Positions 40,600-50,865 of a DNA stretch of 64,000 nucleotides are shown here, in pieces. Source of the DNA: Diphasiastrum complanatum. Taxonomy: Eukaryota > Streptophyta > Lycopodiopsida > Lycopodiales > Lycopodiaceae. The stretch spans positions 18,073,746-18,137,745 of the forward strand of contig CM055113.1 of assembly GCA_029204225.1 (NCBI GenBank). Reading direction: 5' to 3'. Every line of letters begins with the position of its first letter. Position 1 is the stretch's first letter. Below the pieces are notes generated by a model, which worked only from the letters and a program-made list of their open reading frames with translations, was not told the DNA's origin and did not search any database. The position numbers were made by a program, and so were the translations under genes.

Positions 40600-42310
40600 T
40601 CAACTTCTTTGTCTTCTTGCTAATTCTTGAAACACAAAGAGTCATCTTTGCCAAATATGACATATGTTGATGTGATGGATTTGTTGGCATCAAAAACAAG
40701 TAAGCAATATGCCTTTGGATTGGTCATGATATCCTAAGAATATATGTTCCTTGGATTTAGAATAAGGTTTATGCCCCTTTTCATCTCCAATATGGCCATA
40801 AGCAACTTAGGTTTTGGGATGGGACACACTTGTCTTTATGCTTGAAAATATTTCTTTTGGAGTTATTCCTTCCATGGTCTTTGTTGGGTTTTTATTAAGC
40901 AAATTGTCGGAGAGAATTTTGGCTTTAAAAATTGTCGGAGAGAATTTTGGCTTTAAGCGTGCTCATTACACATTCAACAATCATTCAATTCTTTCTTTGG
41001 CCACTCATTTTGCTATGAAATGCATGGCGTTGCAAAGTGCCTTCTTATTGGTTCAAGCATGCTCGTTGCACATTCAAAAATATTCAATTCTTTCTTTGAG
41101 CCACTCATTTTGTTGTGAAGAATATGGTGTTGCCTTTGTATGCCATGGTAGTCACAAAACTTCTGGATTTTATTTGATATGAATTCCACTCCTTGATTTA
41201 ATCTTGTACACTTGATTTTTTTTGTTGACTTGATTTTCTACCTCAACTTTATATGGCTTGAAATTAAAAAAAAAGCTTGGCCTTTTTCTTTTTGGAAATA
41301 GACCCATACCTTTCTTGATTAGTCATCAACAATAAGTGCCCCAAGACAAAGATTTTCAAAAGGACATGTGTATCAAGCAAAAGAACCATTGGAGCTTATG
41401 CGTATGGTTCTCTTGGTAAGCTCCAAAAGAAAGAATCAATATAATATAAAGTGCGTCCAAGAGATCTCGTTTGTGTAGGATCTCATAGATCCATATGGAT
41501 AAACTCCAATGGTTATGCATGTGGAGGTTACACACTCCTCCCTTTGGAATTTTTTGTTTGTGTTGTTTGCCAAATACACAAGCTTCACATAATTTGGGAT
41601 GGAATTGCAAATTTGGTAGGCCATGTACCATATTGTGTCTTTTGAGGCCTTGAAGACTTTGATAATGCCACAATCTTTCCTAAGAGGTGTGAGAGAATAT
41701 TTGCTTGCTATGTTTCTTTATTTGTACAATTCCTCGTCCTTTGACCTCATGAGTACAATTATCACCAATGCAAACTTTTTGTCCATTTGGAATGTCATAT
41801 AGTCTAATAAGCCACTCTTTATTAGGAGTCATATGTGGCAAAATTCTTGAATCAATATACCATTTTGAAATAGGCTTTTGATCATTATAAGGGTGATGGA
41901 TAAGAGAACATCTTCTTGTGGTGCTTTTTGCCCATAATGTGAGGATGGTCTCCTAACTCCTTTTGTCTTCTTGAGAGGTGATTCCTCGTCTTGCTTTCAA
42001 AGGCAAAGTTTCCAAACTTGCCACAATAGTTAGCAGCTCCTTGTCTTTTTTGTGTGCTTGAAAATTGCTGAGCATTTGAGTATTTTCCTCATCCTCTATG
42101 TAAAGTTTGCCATCTTTGGCACAATAGAATATTATTTGCTAAAATTTTGCAAGTGTTTGCTTCTTTGGTCTGCACGACCAACTTTTTGTTAGTAGCAAAA
42201 GCATGCTCTTATGATTTGTCTTTCAAGGAGAAAGATTGCCTTCTAAGTTCTTCATCCAAAAGCATTCCATTCAATTCCTTAAATGTATTTTTGTCAAAAT
42301 ATTTGCATGC
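40600..42310 (-). pseudogene. Decayed copia integrase, GAG-pre-integrase and gag (element H)
   Basis: The 41356-41673 frame reads LKRHNMVHGLPNLQFHPKLC then EACVFGKQHKQKIPKGG, a Tnt1-type GAG-pre-integrase zinc module. Integrase pieces with many stops follow down to about 40.8 kb, and the 40905-41110 part is internally duplicated. The 42209-42310 frame (KYFDKNTFKELNGMLLDEEL) is gag. A strong palindrome (42306-42336) sits just beside the gag piece and breaks its homology. Confidence 0.65.
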
Positions 42311-43026
42311 ACCTTCCATATGATGGAAGGTGCATGTAAAAGAGAATTTACAACCATAAAAAGAGAATTTACAACAAAAAAAAAAGCTTTCTAAAAAAAA
42401 GTAAAAAATGTTTTCTCGTCGAGGAAGGTCCACCCCTAGTCGTTTCGCCATGGGAAGGCCCTTTCCATGCTAAATGGCCTCGAATGACAACCTCCACATC
42501 CTCTCGTTCATCCTCATAGTGATGCTTCTTCAAGTACTTTGTTCATCAAGCTTTTTGTTTCATAGAGGTTGCAGAGTTTTTCTCAACTATTTGTGGATCT
42601 TGAGCCCCACATACTTGCCTTGCAAGCGAATCTCCTAAAGCATAAAAGCATGAGCAAATGGTGGCATATGCCTTTCCTTATACTTAGACGCAACTATGGT
42701 GTAAAGAACCAAACACGTTCCATTCACGTCACTTGTGCATCCTAGAGGCACGTGGATTTGGGCTCAAATCCATGAACAAAAGTCACAATAGCTTCCTTTC
42801 CTGGAATTTCATCTCCATGCACCATTTCCGTAGGCCAAAGTTTTTTCCTTTTCTTCACAATACATAATGCCAGGTGCTCTGGTTTCCTTTGTATTCCAAA
42901 AATACCTTCAGTGGCAAAATATGCACCTGGATTTCTCTCTCCATCATCTCAAAACATTATGTTCTCTCTATGAAAAGTGGCATTCTCTCTTCAAAACTGA
43001 GATTCTCTCTTCTCGCACTAGCTCAT
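42311..43026. other. No gene recognised; leader or spacer
   Basis: Contains a short direct repeat AAAAAGAGAATTTACAAC (42355 region) and A-rich tracts. It may include leader sequence of element H. Nothing else can be supported. Confidence 0.35.
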
Positions 43027-43273
43027 AGTTAAAATAGCAATGATCGACTTATACAGTGCTTTCTTATTTCGACGGCACCACGTGTGCTTAGTTCTAGAGT
43101 TATCGGGCCATCTTTCTTTTACGAGCCCTTTGAGTGCCTTTAAGCAACTTATCTTTGTACTTACTTATTAGCTGAATATACAGTTTGAGGTGAGTAATTT
43201 TGGGTTCTTGTTGCACTTGACGTTGTGCTGTGGTGATTGATCCGGTCGGGTGTTTAAACTGTGTTTTCTTAAC
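43027..43273 (+). mobile_element. 5' LTR of copia element I
   Basis: 247 bp from AGTTAAAATAGCAATGATCG to CTTAAC. A second copy at 45950-46195 differs at only about eight positions. The primer site follows directly. It is unusually short for the copia LTRs in this window. Confidence 0.92.
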
Positions 43274-43274
43274 T

Positions 43275-43286
43275 TGGTATCAGAGC
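43275..43286 (+). other. Primer binding site, copia element I
   Basis: TGGTATCAGAGC, one base after the 5' LTR end. Confidence 0.9.
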
Positions 43287-44534
43287 CCTTGGTGGCTTGA
43301 ATCACCGGACAAGAACAGAGAGCTGCGAATTCACGATGGTTTGTTGGCTAGGAAGCACAAAACCGAGTCTGTGGAGATTCGTGGAACAGCTCAAAACTGT
43401 AAAAAGGATTCAGAGATAGGGAATTGTCGGTTGAATAAAAAAGCAAGCAAAGATTGAAGCTAAAAATTCTTCTAGAGGGTTGCTTGGCATTTGTGATTGG
43501 TTTGAATCCAATCAAACACCGTTTGAAGAGCGGTTTGGAGTAGAAGATTGCCTGTTGTAGGGCGACCTTAGCCAGATAGGAGCTGCAAGTGAAAGCTTAG
43601 GGAAAGCCTGAGTAAAGCCCAATATACCCTTCTCTTCAAAGTTGCTAGGGTTTCAAAGTGCAAAATCTGGGATATCTCCTTGTAGGAGGCCGTTTTCAGA
43701 GTTGTAAGTTGTTGAGAATGGGCGCCCTGGTAGTGTGACTCAGTAGTAAGGAGGCCGCAACTGGCCGTGGAGAAGGAAGGCAGCTAGATCGATCCACAGG
43801 GAGCAGCCATAGCCTGTGAAAGAGAGGAAAATCCATCGCAGAGAGAGAGAAGAGGAGGAGAGTTCGCGGGACCTCGCGCGCCCAGTTCAACTTGTCGATT
43901 AGTGGCCGAAGTGCCTGGTGCTTCGAAGGCCCTTGATCAACGCACAAAAGCGTGGAAAGCTGTCCGATCTCCAATCACACAGATCGACGATGGTCATTAC
44001 ACGACAGGTGGGTCGTTGGATCTAAAGGATCCGTTAAATTGATGTGAAAAAGCCTCAAGGGGTCTGAAGTGCAAAGTGCATTGCAACTTCATTAAAAATC
44101 TTCAAACTGAAAAAATTGTTGGGTCCCAAGTTTTTGAAGGGTGAAGTTTCTTCACACTGAAGAAACAATTCAAAAACCCAAATTGCCCTTATTTTCACCT
44201 CCTTTAGCCTATTTTGGCCAAACGAAAGGCTATAGCCTCCAAACGAAGGGCACCCTAACTGTACCTACAAGTACGGTACACCAAAACAGAGTGATTGCCG
44301 TGGAGAAAGTGTTCGAAGCGCGCCAGAAGTGATTTTACCATTCGACTGGGCATGAAGCTGGGAGCTGGTGACAAGAAGCATTTCGAAAAACGACACCAGT
44401 TTTGGCTTTCAATTTGGAGAAAGAGTGGCGGGTGGCTTGGTAAGCCAAAAATTGCAGGTCATTATTATTGCTTTCTGACATCACGGTTGGCTCTAGCGTA
44501 CACTTTATAGCCTACAAGTGAAGTTTCAAGCGGT
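43287..44534 (+). other. Leader region of element I, no gene recognised
   Basis: 1.25 kb between primer site and the first copia-like codon, with several short frames of no recognisable type in both directions. It is long for a copia leader and GC-richer than the surroundings around 43.7-43.95 kb (GGACCTCGCGCGCCCAG). It could include captured non-element DNA. Confidence 0.4.
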
Positions 44535-44726
44535 TTGGAGATGGCAAACATCAATGAGACAATTTTGGGCGATGCAAGCAAATTTGATGGGGCTTCTAAG
44601 TGGACTATGCTACGTCTTATCATTGCCTTAGCATTTCATTTTGGGTGGAAGATCTATCAAATGGATGTGAAGTCTGCATTTTTGAATTGTGACTTAGAGG
44701 AAGAAGTTTACATGGTCCAACTGTAG
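44535..44726 (+). pseudogene. In-frame Gag start fused to reverse transcriptase (element I)
   Basis: A 63-residue frame that starts like a copia Gag (MANINETILGDASKFDGAS) and passes, at about residue 20-22, into reverse transcriptase (LRLIIALAFHFGWKIYQMDV, then KSAFLNCDLEEEVYMVQL). Protease and integrase have been deleted without breaking the frame. A TAG follows MVQL, where intact relatives have a proline-glutamate-glycine run, so one more mutation separates it from the 44733-45854 frame. Confidence 0.8.
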
Positions 44727-44732
44727 GGCTTC

Positions 44733-45854
44733 ATGGCAAAAGGGCAAGAACAGAAGGTATGTAAACTACATAAAGCACTTTATGGCCTTAAGCAAGCGCC
44801 ACGCGCATGGTATGGACGCATTGACAGTTACTTTCTTTCTCATGGATTTCTAAGAACAAATTCAGATCCAAATCTTTATGTTCTTATAAATGATGACAGA
44901 ATTGCCTTGATTGTACTTTACGTTGATGATATCATCATCACGGGCAATGATGAGAACCTCACTTGTTCTATCAAAGTCAACTTATGCAAGCAGTTTGAGA
45001 TGACAGATTTAGACCTTATGCACTATTGCTTGGGTGTCGAAGTATGGCAAACTAGAAGTGATATCAGGTTATATCAAAACAAGTATGTAGGCAAGATATT
45101 GGAGAGATTTCACATGACAGAGTGCAAACCTTCCATCACCCCTTGCGAAGCTGGTAAGAAATTATCTCGTATTGATAATTGTGCACATGTTGATGCTATA
45201 CTATTTCGTCAGCTAGTTGGGAGTTTGATATATCTTACGACTACTCGTCCTAATATCTGCTATGCTGTAAGTTTGATTAGCCAATTTATGTCATCACCCA
45301 CTATGGACCATTGGAAAGCTGCAAAAAGGATTTTGAGGTATGTGAAAGGTACACCTAACCTTGGTCTAATCTACAAAAGACAAAGTGTTTTACCTAAGTT
45401 GCAAGGTTATGTTGACGCTGATTGGACAGGAAGTATAGATGATAAAAAGTCAACAACAGGTTATGCCTTCAATTTTGGTAGCGGTTGTGTTTCATGGTCT
45501 AGCAAGAAGCAAGATACTATTTCTCTTTTTTCCACAGAAGCCGAATATAAAGCATTGAGTGCTGTTTGGCTACGTAAGTCATTATGTGAGATTGGCATGA
45601 AGCAGGTGAATCCCACTGTTATTTTCTGTGATAGTCAAAGTGGAATACAATTGGCTAAAAATCCTATCTTTCACGCAAGGACAAAACATATTGAAGTAAA
45701 ATATCACTTTGTGCGTGAAAAGTTACAATCTGAAGATATAAGTATTGTACATTGTTCTACGTTATTACAAGTTGCTGATATATTTACGAAAGCTTTAAGT
45801 AAAGAAAAGTTTGAGACTTTTAGAACCAAACTTGGCTTAGATATGGTTATGTAA
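44733..45854 (+). CDS. Copia reverse transcriptase and RNase H (element I)
   Basis: A 373-residue frame with the polymerase palm and RNase H nearly complete: LHKALYGLKQAPRAWYGRID near residue 11, catalytic LIVLYVDDIIITGND near 65-80 with YVDD intact, FEMTDLDLMHYCLGVEVW, ATTRPNICYA-type thumb, and RNase H with GYVDADWTGSIDDKKSTTGY, SLFSTEAEYKALS, ARTKHIEVKYHF and the C-terminal FTKALSKEKFETFRTKLGL. It ends 95 bp before the polypurine tract (GAGGGGGAGA, 45941-45950). It reads as one frame from GFMAKGQE, with the fusion frame upstream separated by a single stop. The element lacks protease and integrase and so is non-autonomous. Confidence 0.92.
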   Translation: MAKGQEQKVCKLHKALYGLKQAPRAWYGRIDSYFLSHGFLRTNSDPNLYVLINDDRIALIVLYVDDIIITGNDENLTCSIKVNLCKQFEMTDLDLMHYCLGVEVWQTRSDIRLYQNKYVGKILERFHMTECKPSITPCEAGKKLSRIDNCAHVDAILFRQLVGSLIYLTTTRPNICYAVSLISQFMSSPTMDHWKAAKRILRYVKGTPNLGLIYKRQSVLPKLQGYVDADWTGSIDDKKSTTGYAFNFGSGCVSWSSKKQDTISLFSTEAEYKALSAVWLRKSLCEIGMKQVNPTVIFCDSQSGIQLAKNPIFHARTKHIEVKYHFVREKLQSEDISIVHCSTLLQVADIFTKALSKEKFETFRTKLGLDMVM

Positions 45855-45949
45855 AAAGAAAGCCTTTACTTGTAATACTATCATGGAGGTATGTTCCATG
45901 AATAGAGTAAACTATAAAATGAAAAGAGACGTTGATCATTGAGGGGGAG

Positions 45950-46195
45950 AGTTAAAATAACAATGATCGACTTATACAGTGCTTTCTTATCTCGACGGCA
46001 CCACGTGTGCTTAGTTCTAGAGTTATCGGGCCATCTTTCTTTTACGAGCCCTTTGAGTGCTTTGAAGCAACTTATCTTTGTACTTACTTATTAGCTGAAT
46101 ATACAGTTTGAGGTGAGTAATTTTGGGTTCTTGTTACACTTGACGTGGTGCTGTGGTGATTGATCCGGTCGGGTGTTTAAACTGAATTTCTTAAC
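45950..46195 (+). mobile_element. 3' LTR of copia element I
   Basis: 246 bp matching the 43027 LTR at about 97 percent by eye. It follows a polypurine tract GAGGGGGAGA. The 5-bp flanks of the two LTRs do not obviously match. Confidence 0.92.
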
Positions 46196-47407
46196 TCTAC
46201 AAGAGTTTTAAGTAGTTTTCCAGACCAATTGGAAGAGCACAAGTTGGGTCAGAATTATTTGGTCTTGAAAGATGCTACCCTGTATTTTGAGGGAGTTCAG
46301 AGTTCCCCAACATGATGCATTCAGGTCAGATTTTTCAGCTGATTGATACTCCAGCAATATTTCTTTTGCGGAGTCAACGTGACAATTAGGAACTCAGGTT
46401 CAATGTGGGGTTTTTTTCCCAATTCCCAAGTCAGTAGGTTCTAGAAAGCTTCAAAGTAGTTCAAGATCCATTGAAAGACTTTTGGCAGCCTTTGGAAATT
46501 TAGTTGAGTTTATTGGTAAGGAAGCTCTTGCAGATATTTGAGTTACTTGAAAAAGAAATTTAATCATACCTTTCGGCAATTTTCTTGCAGTAATTGATCT
46601 CAATTAAATTCTTGAGTATGCTTCAGCCAGTCAAAATCTCACCACTCAGAAATTTACCAGCTTAGCTTTTGTATTAGGGTGCACAACTGGGTGAAAGATG
46701 AATTGTCATCTTAAGCTTTTCGGTCATTCAAAAACTATCTGGCATCAGAAATTAATTCGACAAAATCATAGCAGTCTAACTTTTGGGAATCCAGAAATCT
46801 GCCAGCCATAATAAAATTTGGAATGAATACAGTTCAATCTTGATTTGATTTGTGAGAGAGATTCTAGCAGAGCAAGGAAATGACCTCAAGTGCCAAGGCG
46901 TGCCACCGAGATTCTATCGGTGGTCAGTAGATAAGGACACAAGAGTCTCAATCTCTCATTGAAGTTTGCTGCATTTTCATTCTGTTTCAGAATTGATGCT
47001 TTTGATCCTCATTCACAAATTCACGATTAATGAGCATAGAAATTTTTGAAAGGTTGCATGTAGACTTGTACCAGAAAGCAATCTAAAAGTTCCCATTTGA
47101 AAGTGTTCATAAGAATGGCAACACCAACTACGGATGAGGAAACCAATGCCTCAAACGAATTGCAGCCTTAGGAAGTTGAACATTAATCTCAGAAATTGTG
47201 TTTAGCCAAGCGATTTTTATGCATAGCTTCAGCCAAAATGTCAAGAAAAAACTCATCAAAAATTGTATTTAGCCACGCAATCTTTATGCGTAGCTTGTGC
47301 CTAAACTTCATCACCAGCTGATATGAACGCTCAGCTGAACAATAAGTCTCTTTGTCATATAAGAGCTAACTGCTCGTTACTCAACGCCTGGATGCTAAAC
47401 ACAGAAC

Positions 47408-47411
<4 letters not shown>
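46196..47411. other. Intergenic, nothing recognised
   Basis: AT-rich, no ORF or RNA gene. Two similar stretches (around 47195 and 47255, AATTGTRTTTAGCCAMGCRA-type) are short local duplicates. Confidence 0.4.

Positions 47412-47453
<42 letters not shown>
47412..47453. repeat. (CT)n microsatellite in the likely 3' UTR of the F-box gene
   Basis: About 20 CT units, 78 bp beyond the stop codon of the F-box gene. On the transcribed (minus) strand it would be (GA)n. Confidence 0.9.
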
Positions 47454-47455
<2 letters not shown>

Positions 47456-47530
47456 CCTCTCTTTCTATCTCTATCTCTTTCTCTACTCAGCAGCATTCTC
47501 TGCTAAAAAGTGTAAGGATCACACTCGAAA

Positions 47531-49623
47531 CTACAAATTTGCTCCATGTACTTGCCTAGCTTCCCAGTCTACCACGGGCCTGCAATGGTACTTATGCCTC
47601 ACTTTCCAATCCAGAGCTTGACAAGCCCGCGAGCAGTAATTGACAGATCCACAGGCTGAGCATCTTCTGAATTCATGTTTTCTGGTTTCTAGTCGCCCAC
47701 AGTTTCCGTGGGAGCACAGCCTCAACCCGCAGCTTGGAGGATGAAGAGAAAACCAGTCGACCAAAAATCTGTTTGCTGCATGAAGCTTGGGAGGAGGAAG
47801 ATTGCAGCCAAAGTCACTGAGCAGAGAGCAGGCACCATTGTGCAGAAACCTAAAGATAGGACGCCGATCCGCTCCAATGCTAACAAAATTTCCCGAGTGA
47901 TCCAAAAGAGCTCTTTGAATTACCTGAGCTTTATTCAACACGGAATGGAAAGGAAAGCTGTGATGTGGACAAGTTAATCGCAAGGGGTTGGCCATAGTTT
48001 GTAAGACTGACTGCACGAAACTCCTCGGAGATGCTACGACTGCCGCTGCAGCTTCTCTGGCATTGGCTTCCAACAGCAGGCGGCGACCTTCAACAACATT
48101 TTGCAGAACACCATAACCATCTTGTAGGCAATGACCAAGCTCGCGTATAGCATCCACGTGACCCAATGCGGCTGCTTTTGCACAGAGAATCATTCCGGCT
48201 TTCAAGTCCTTGTCTTTTCTAATACCTCCGCTTCCATTAAACTGAATAATCGCAAGAGAATGAAGAGCAGAAGTGTGTGCGACCATTGCCGCTTTTGACA
48301 TGAGAGAGGCACCTGCACCTCTATATCCTAGACAGTAAAAGCGGATCTGCAAATGCATTGCATCACAAAGCTTGTTTAATAACAAGCGATGGACTGTCTG
48401 TGAATTTTAAGGAATGATTTAGAAGAGACTACATAGCCAAAATCTCCAAGCCAGTGCCAGCTTCAAGTGCTATGCGTCACAGAGACAGCTAACAACTATC
48501 ATGGAAGAGGAAAGATAGGCGAATTGCTACAAAGGAATACCAAAGAAGTGCTATTCACTAAATTTGTTCAAAATACAATAGTTCGAGTTTGTAGCACACA
48601 GAGATGCTTGATATTGTTTGAGGAACAGATCTTTACCATTCCAAGCATGTAGCATGCCTCAATGTTACCGGCACCTGCACACTTCTTCAAAAATCGATGC
48701 GCCCCTTCAGACCAGGCCCGAGCCTTCACTTCAATAGCAGGGACTGCTGCCCTGGCAAGCACAAGAGGATGTGTTGCAGCGGCACAAAATCTTCGGCATC
48801 TACTCAAACATTTTCAGCGCGACTTTACTCAATAACGGAATAATTATACATGCGAATGACGTACAGCTTTATCCCGCTTGGGTAGCACATAAACAATCAA
48901 CTAAACGTAAGAAAGTTTAGCACATTTCCATAATGCACGAAAGAACTCTCTGGTTGAAAAATAAAACCCCATCTCATTCGTTACTGTCATTCTTGAAAAT
49001 GAAGAATTACGAAAAATTATGACAATGTCACAGAGAAAACCTTTGGAAGGATAAAATTGACAAAATTGAGGTGCAGGAAAAACACGAAGCGAGAATTCAT
49101 TTATAATGCAAATTCTTCTGGTTGCAAAACAGCAGATTTGACATAATCAGTTCAGATGATTGCAGGCCAAAAAGAAAACAAGTAATACTCAGAAAAGAAC
49201 TAGGCTTGTGAATGGGATGCAAAATGCCATGAATATCAGTTGCGCAGGAAGTAAGTTAGGAGCAGAGCGTTTAAAGCATAACACAAACAAATCTCACTCC
49301 GCTTGCCTACATTTGTAGCAAAATAATCAAATGAGTTACAATCAATTGCAAGATCGAGTCACATACGTAAGCATTGCGTTCACAAGATCCGCCGGAGACG
49401 AAGCTGTAGAACCGACACACGTGATGATGGCGATAAGCAAATCATCTGAAAGGGCATTGATTCCATCGTTTGAATCGTTCTTCAGGCGAGTAACGCGATT
49501 CATCTTCTTCGGCCTGTCATTGATATCCTTCATAACCAGCTGCGGCCTCTTTCGAAAAATAGGTCTGATATTGAAAGTGATTCCATCTGATGGAGTTGGA
49601 TAGTTCGCTCGCCTGGTCCGCAT
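47531..49623 (-). CDS. F-box protein with Sel1-like repeats and MYND zinc finger (At1g67340-like), three exons
   Basis: Spliced host gene, 412 residues. Exon 1 is 49623-49367, exon 2 48802-48637, exon 3 48346-47531. Introns have GT/AG ends (donor GTATGT after 49367, acceptor before 48802; donor GTAAAG after 48637, acceptor TGCAG before 48346), with phases 2 and 0. Exon 1 encodes MRTRRANYP and an F-box core (INALSDDLLIAIITCVGSTA). Exons 2-3 encode Sel1-like helical repeats (AHRFLKKCAGAGNIEACYML, IQFNGSGGIRKDKDLKAG, LGHVDAIRELGHCLQDGYGV). Near the C-terminus is a MYND finger: CSHGNC, then CSACGSVNYCSRACQ and HKYHC. Family members are putative substrate receptors of SCF ubiquitin ligases. Start chosen because MRTRR matches the family N-terminus. 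No frameshift or stop, so it looks functional. Confidence 0.92.
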
Positions 49624-50865
49624 GATCAGAAGGAGCTATCACAAGAAACAACACAGAAAAACGGACCAGATCTCTAAACGGAAAGAGGCAAGGCAACCTA
49701 CAAACTACTAACAAAACGTGTTGAACGAAGCTGTGTGATCGTAGCGGATCATCCTATTGGCTTTCTGTGCTAGTCTGTGCGACCGACAAGTGATTTTGAA
49801 ATAAGACTTCTGCTGTTGAGCAGATTCAGCTTCGCATTGGTTGTTAATAATCCCGTTGCGATCTAACAAATCTATGCAAGCAGTGCTTCCGTAAATGCAA
49901 AAATCTAATACTGATGAGGCAAAAAAATCTGAATCCTGTAGCTGGGCTGTCGCCAAAGACACTGCAAAATTTGTCGGTGGAAGCATCTATGTGTTGGACT
50001 ACGTCTGGCCTTCCAAAGAGTGAAAAGGCTCCAAAAGACACCAGACACCATAGCCAAATTCAATCACAAAGAACAAACGGAAGAAATGCAGAAGCTACTG
50101 TTGGCCTAAAAGCTACGAAGCTCAACAAAATCTTTACTTCCGACTCAAAATCTTTACTTCCGCCTCCGCCTCACTCCAGGCTTCCAGCCTGCTATGTTAT
50201 GCAAGGCAGTGAAGCAAAAAAGCGTTTGAGGGTCTGATACAAAGCTGCAGGCCGCTGCGCAGGGCAGAAGCTTAAGCAAATGAATGCGTACCTGCTGCAA
50301 GGGGAGTACCAAACGGAAAAAAACAAACCCCAGCAAGCAAAAGAAAGATTGCTGGAGAAGGCAAGGCGCAGAAACCGAGCTGCAGGAGCAGTGAATGAAG
50401 CAAGCAAGCAAAGCAAAGCAGAGCAATATGGAAAGAGGATGACAAGAGCAAGCCAACAGAGGTGGCTAATAAATGCCATGAATTACATCAACAACACCAA
50501 CAGCGCGCGGCATAATCCAGCAATAGCAACAGTAGCAAATGCGGAGGCACCGAAATAGGTGAGAAGAAGCCACCGCAGAGAGAGAGAGACGGGATGGATC
50601 GCCATCGCTCTTGACCTGCTCTGGATTCTCTCTCATCCACTGCTCTCGACTTCTGCCCAGCTACCCCCCCCCTTAGCCTTAAAGGCACTGCCCTGGGTTT
50701 TGGCCCCAGCCTTAAAGGCGCCCCCCCCCCCCCCCCCCACCCCCCCCCCCCCCAAAAAAAAAAAAAAAACCCATAAAAAGTGTTACATGGCAAGTGCAAT
50801 AGGCATATTTGATGGCCTACTTTTATTTAAGTGTCAAAAGCTTTTTGGCTTGAAAATTGTCTAGG
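49624..50865. other. Upstream region of the F-box gene; simple-sequence tract at 50665-50770
   Basis: No credible coding frame. It probably holds the 5' UTR and promoter of the minus-strand F-box gene, but no clear TATA box was found. A poly-C run (about 50720-50750) next to a poly-A run (about 50754-50770), flanked by direct repeats of CAGCCTTAAAGGC, is unusual and could be an assembly-prone site. Confidence 0.45.

Noticed and set aside
49708-50237. Several 60-107-codon frames upstream of the F-box gene
   Set aside because: They overlap each other on both strands, lack motifs, and lie in the probable 5' UTR or promoter.
50488-50864. Glycine- or proline-rich frames crossing the poly-C/poly-A run
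   Set aside because: Artefacts of homopolymers, which are also error-prone in sequencing.
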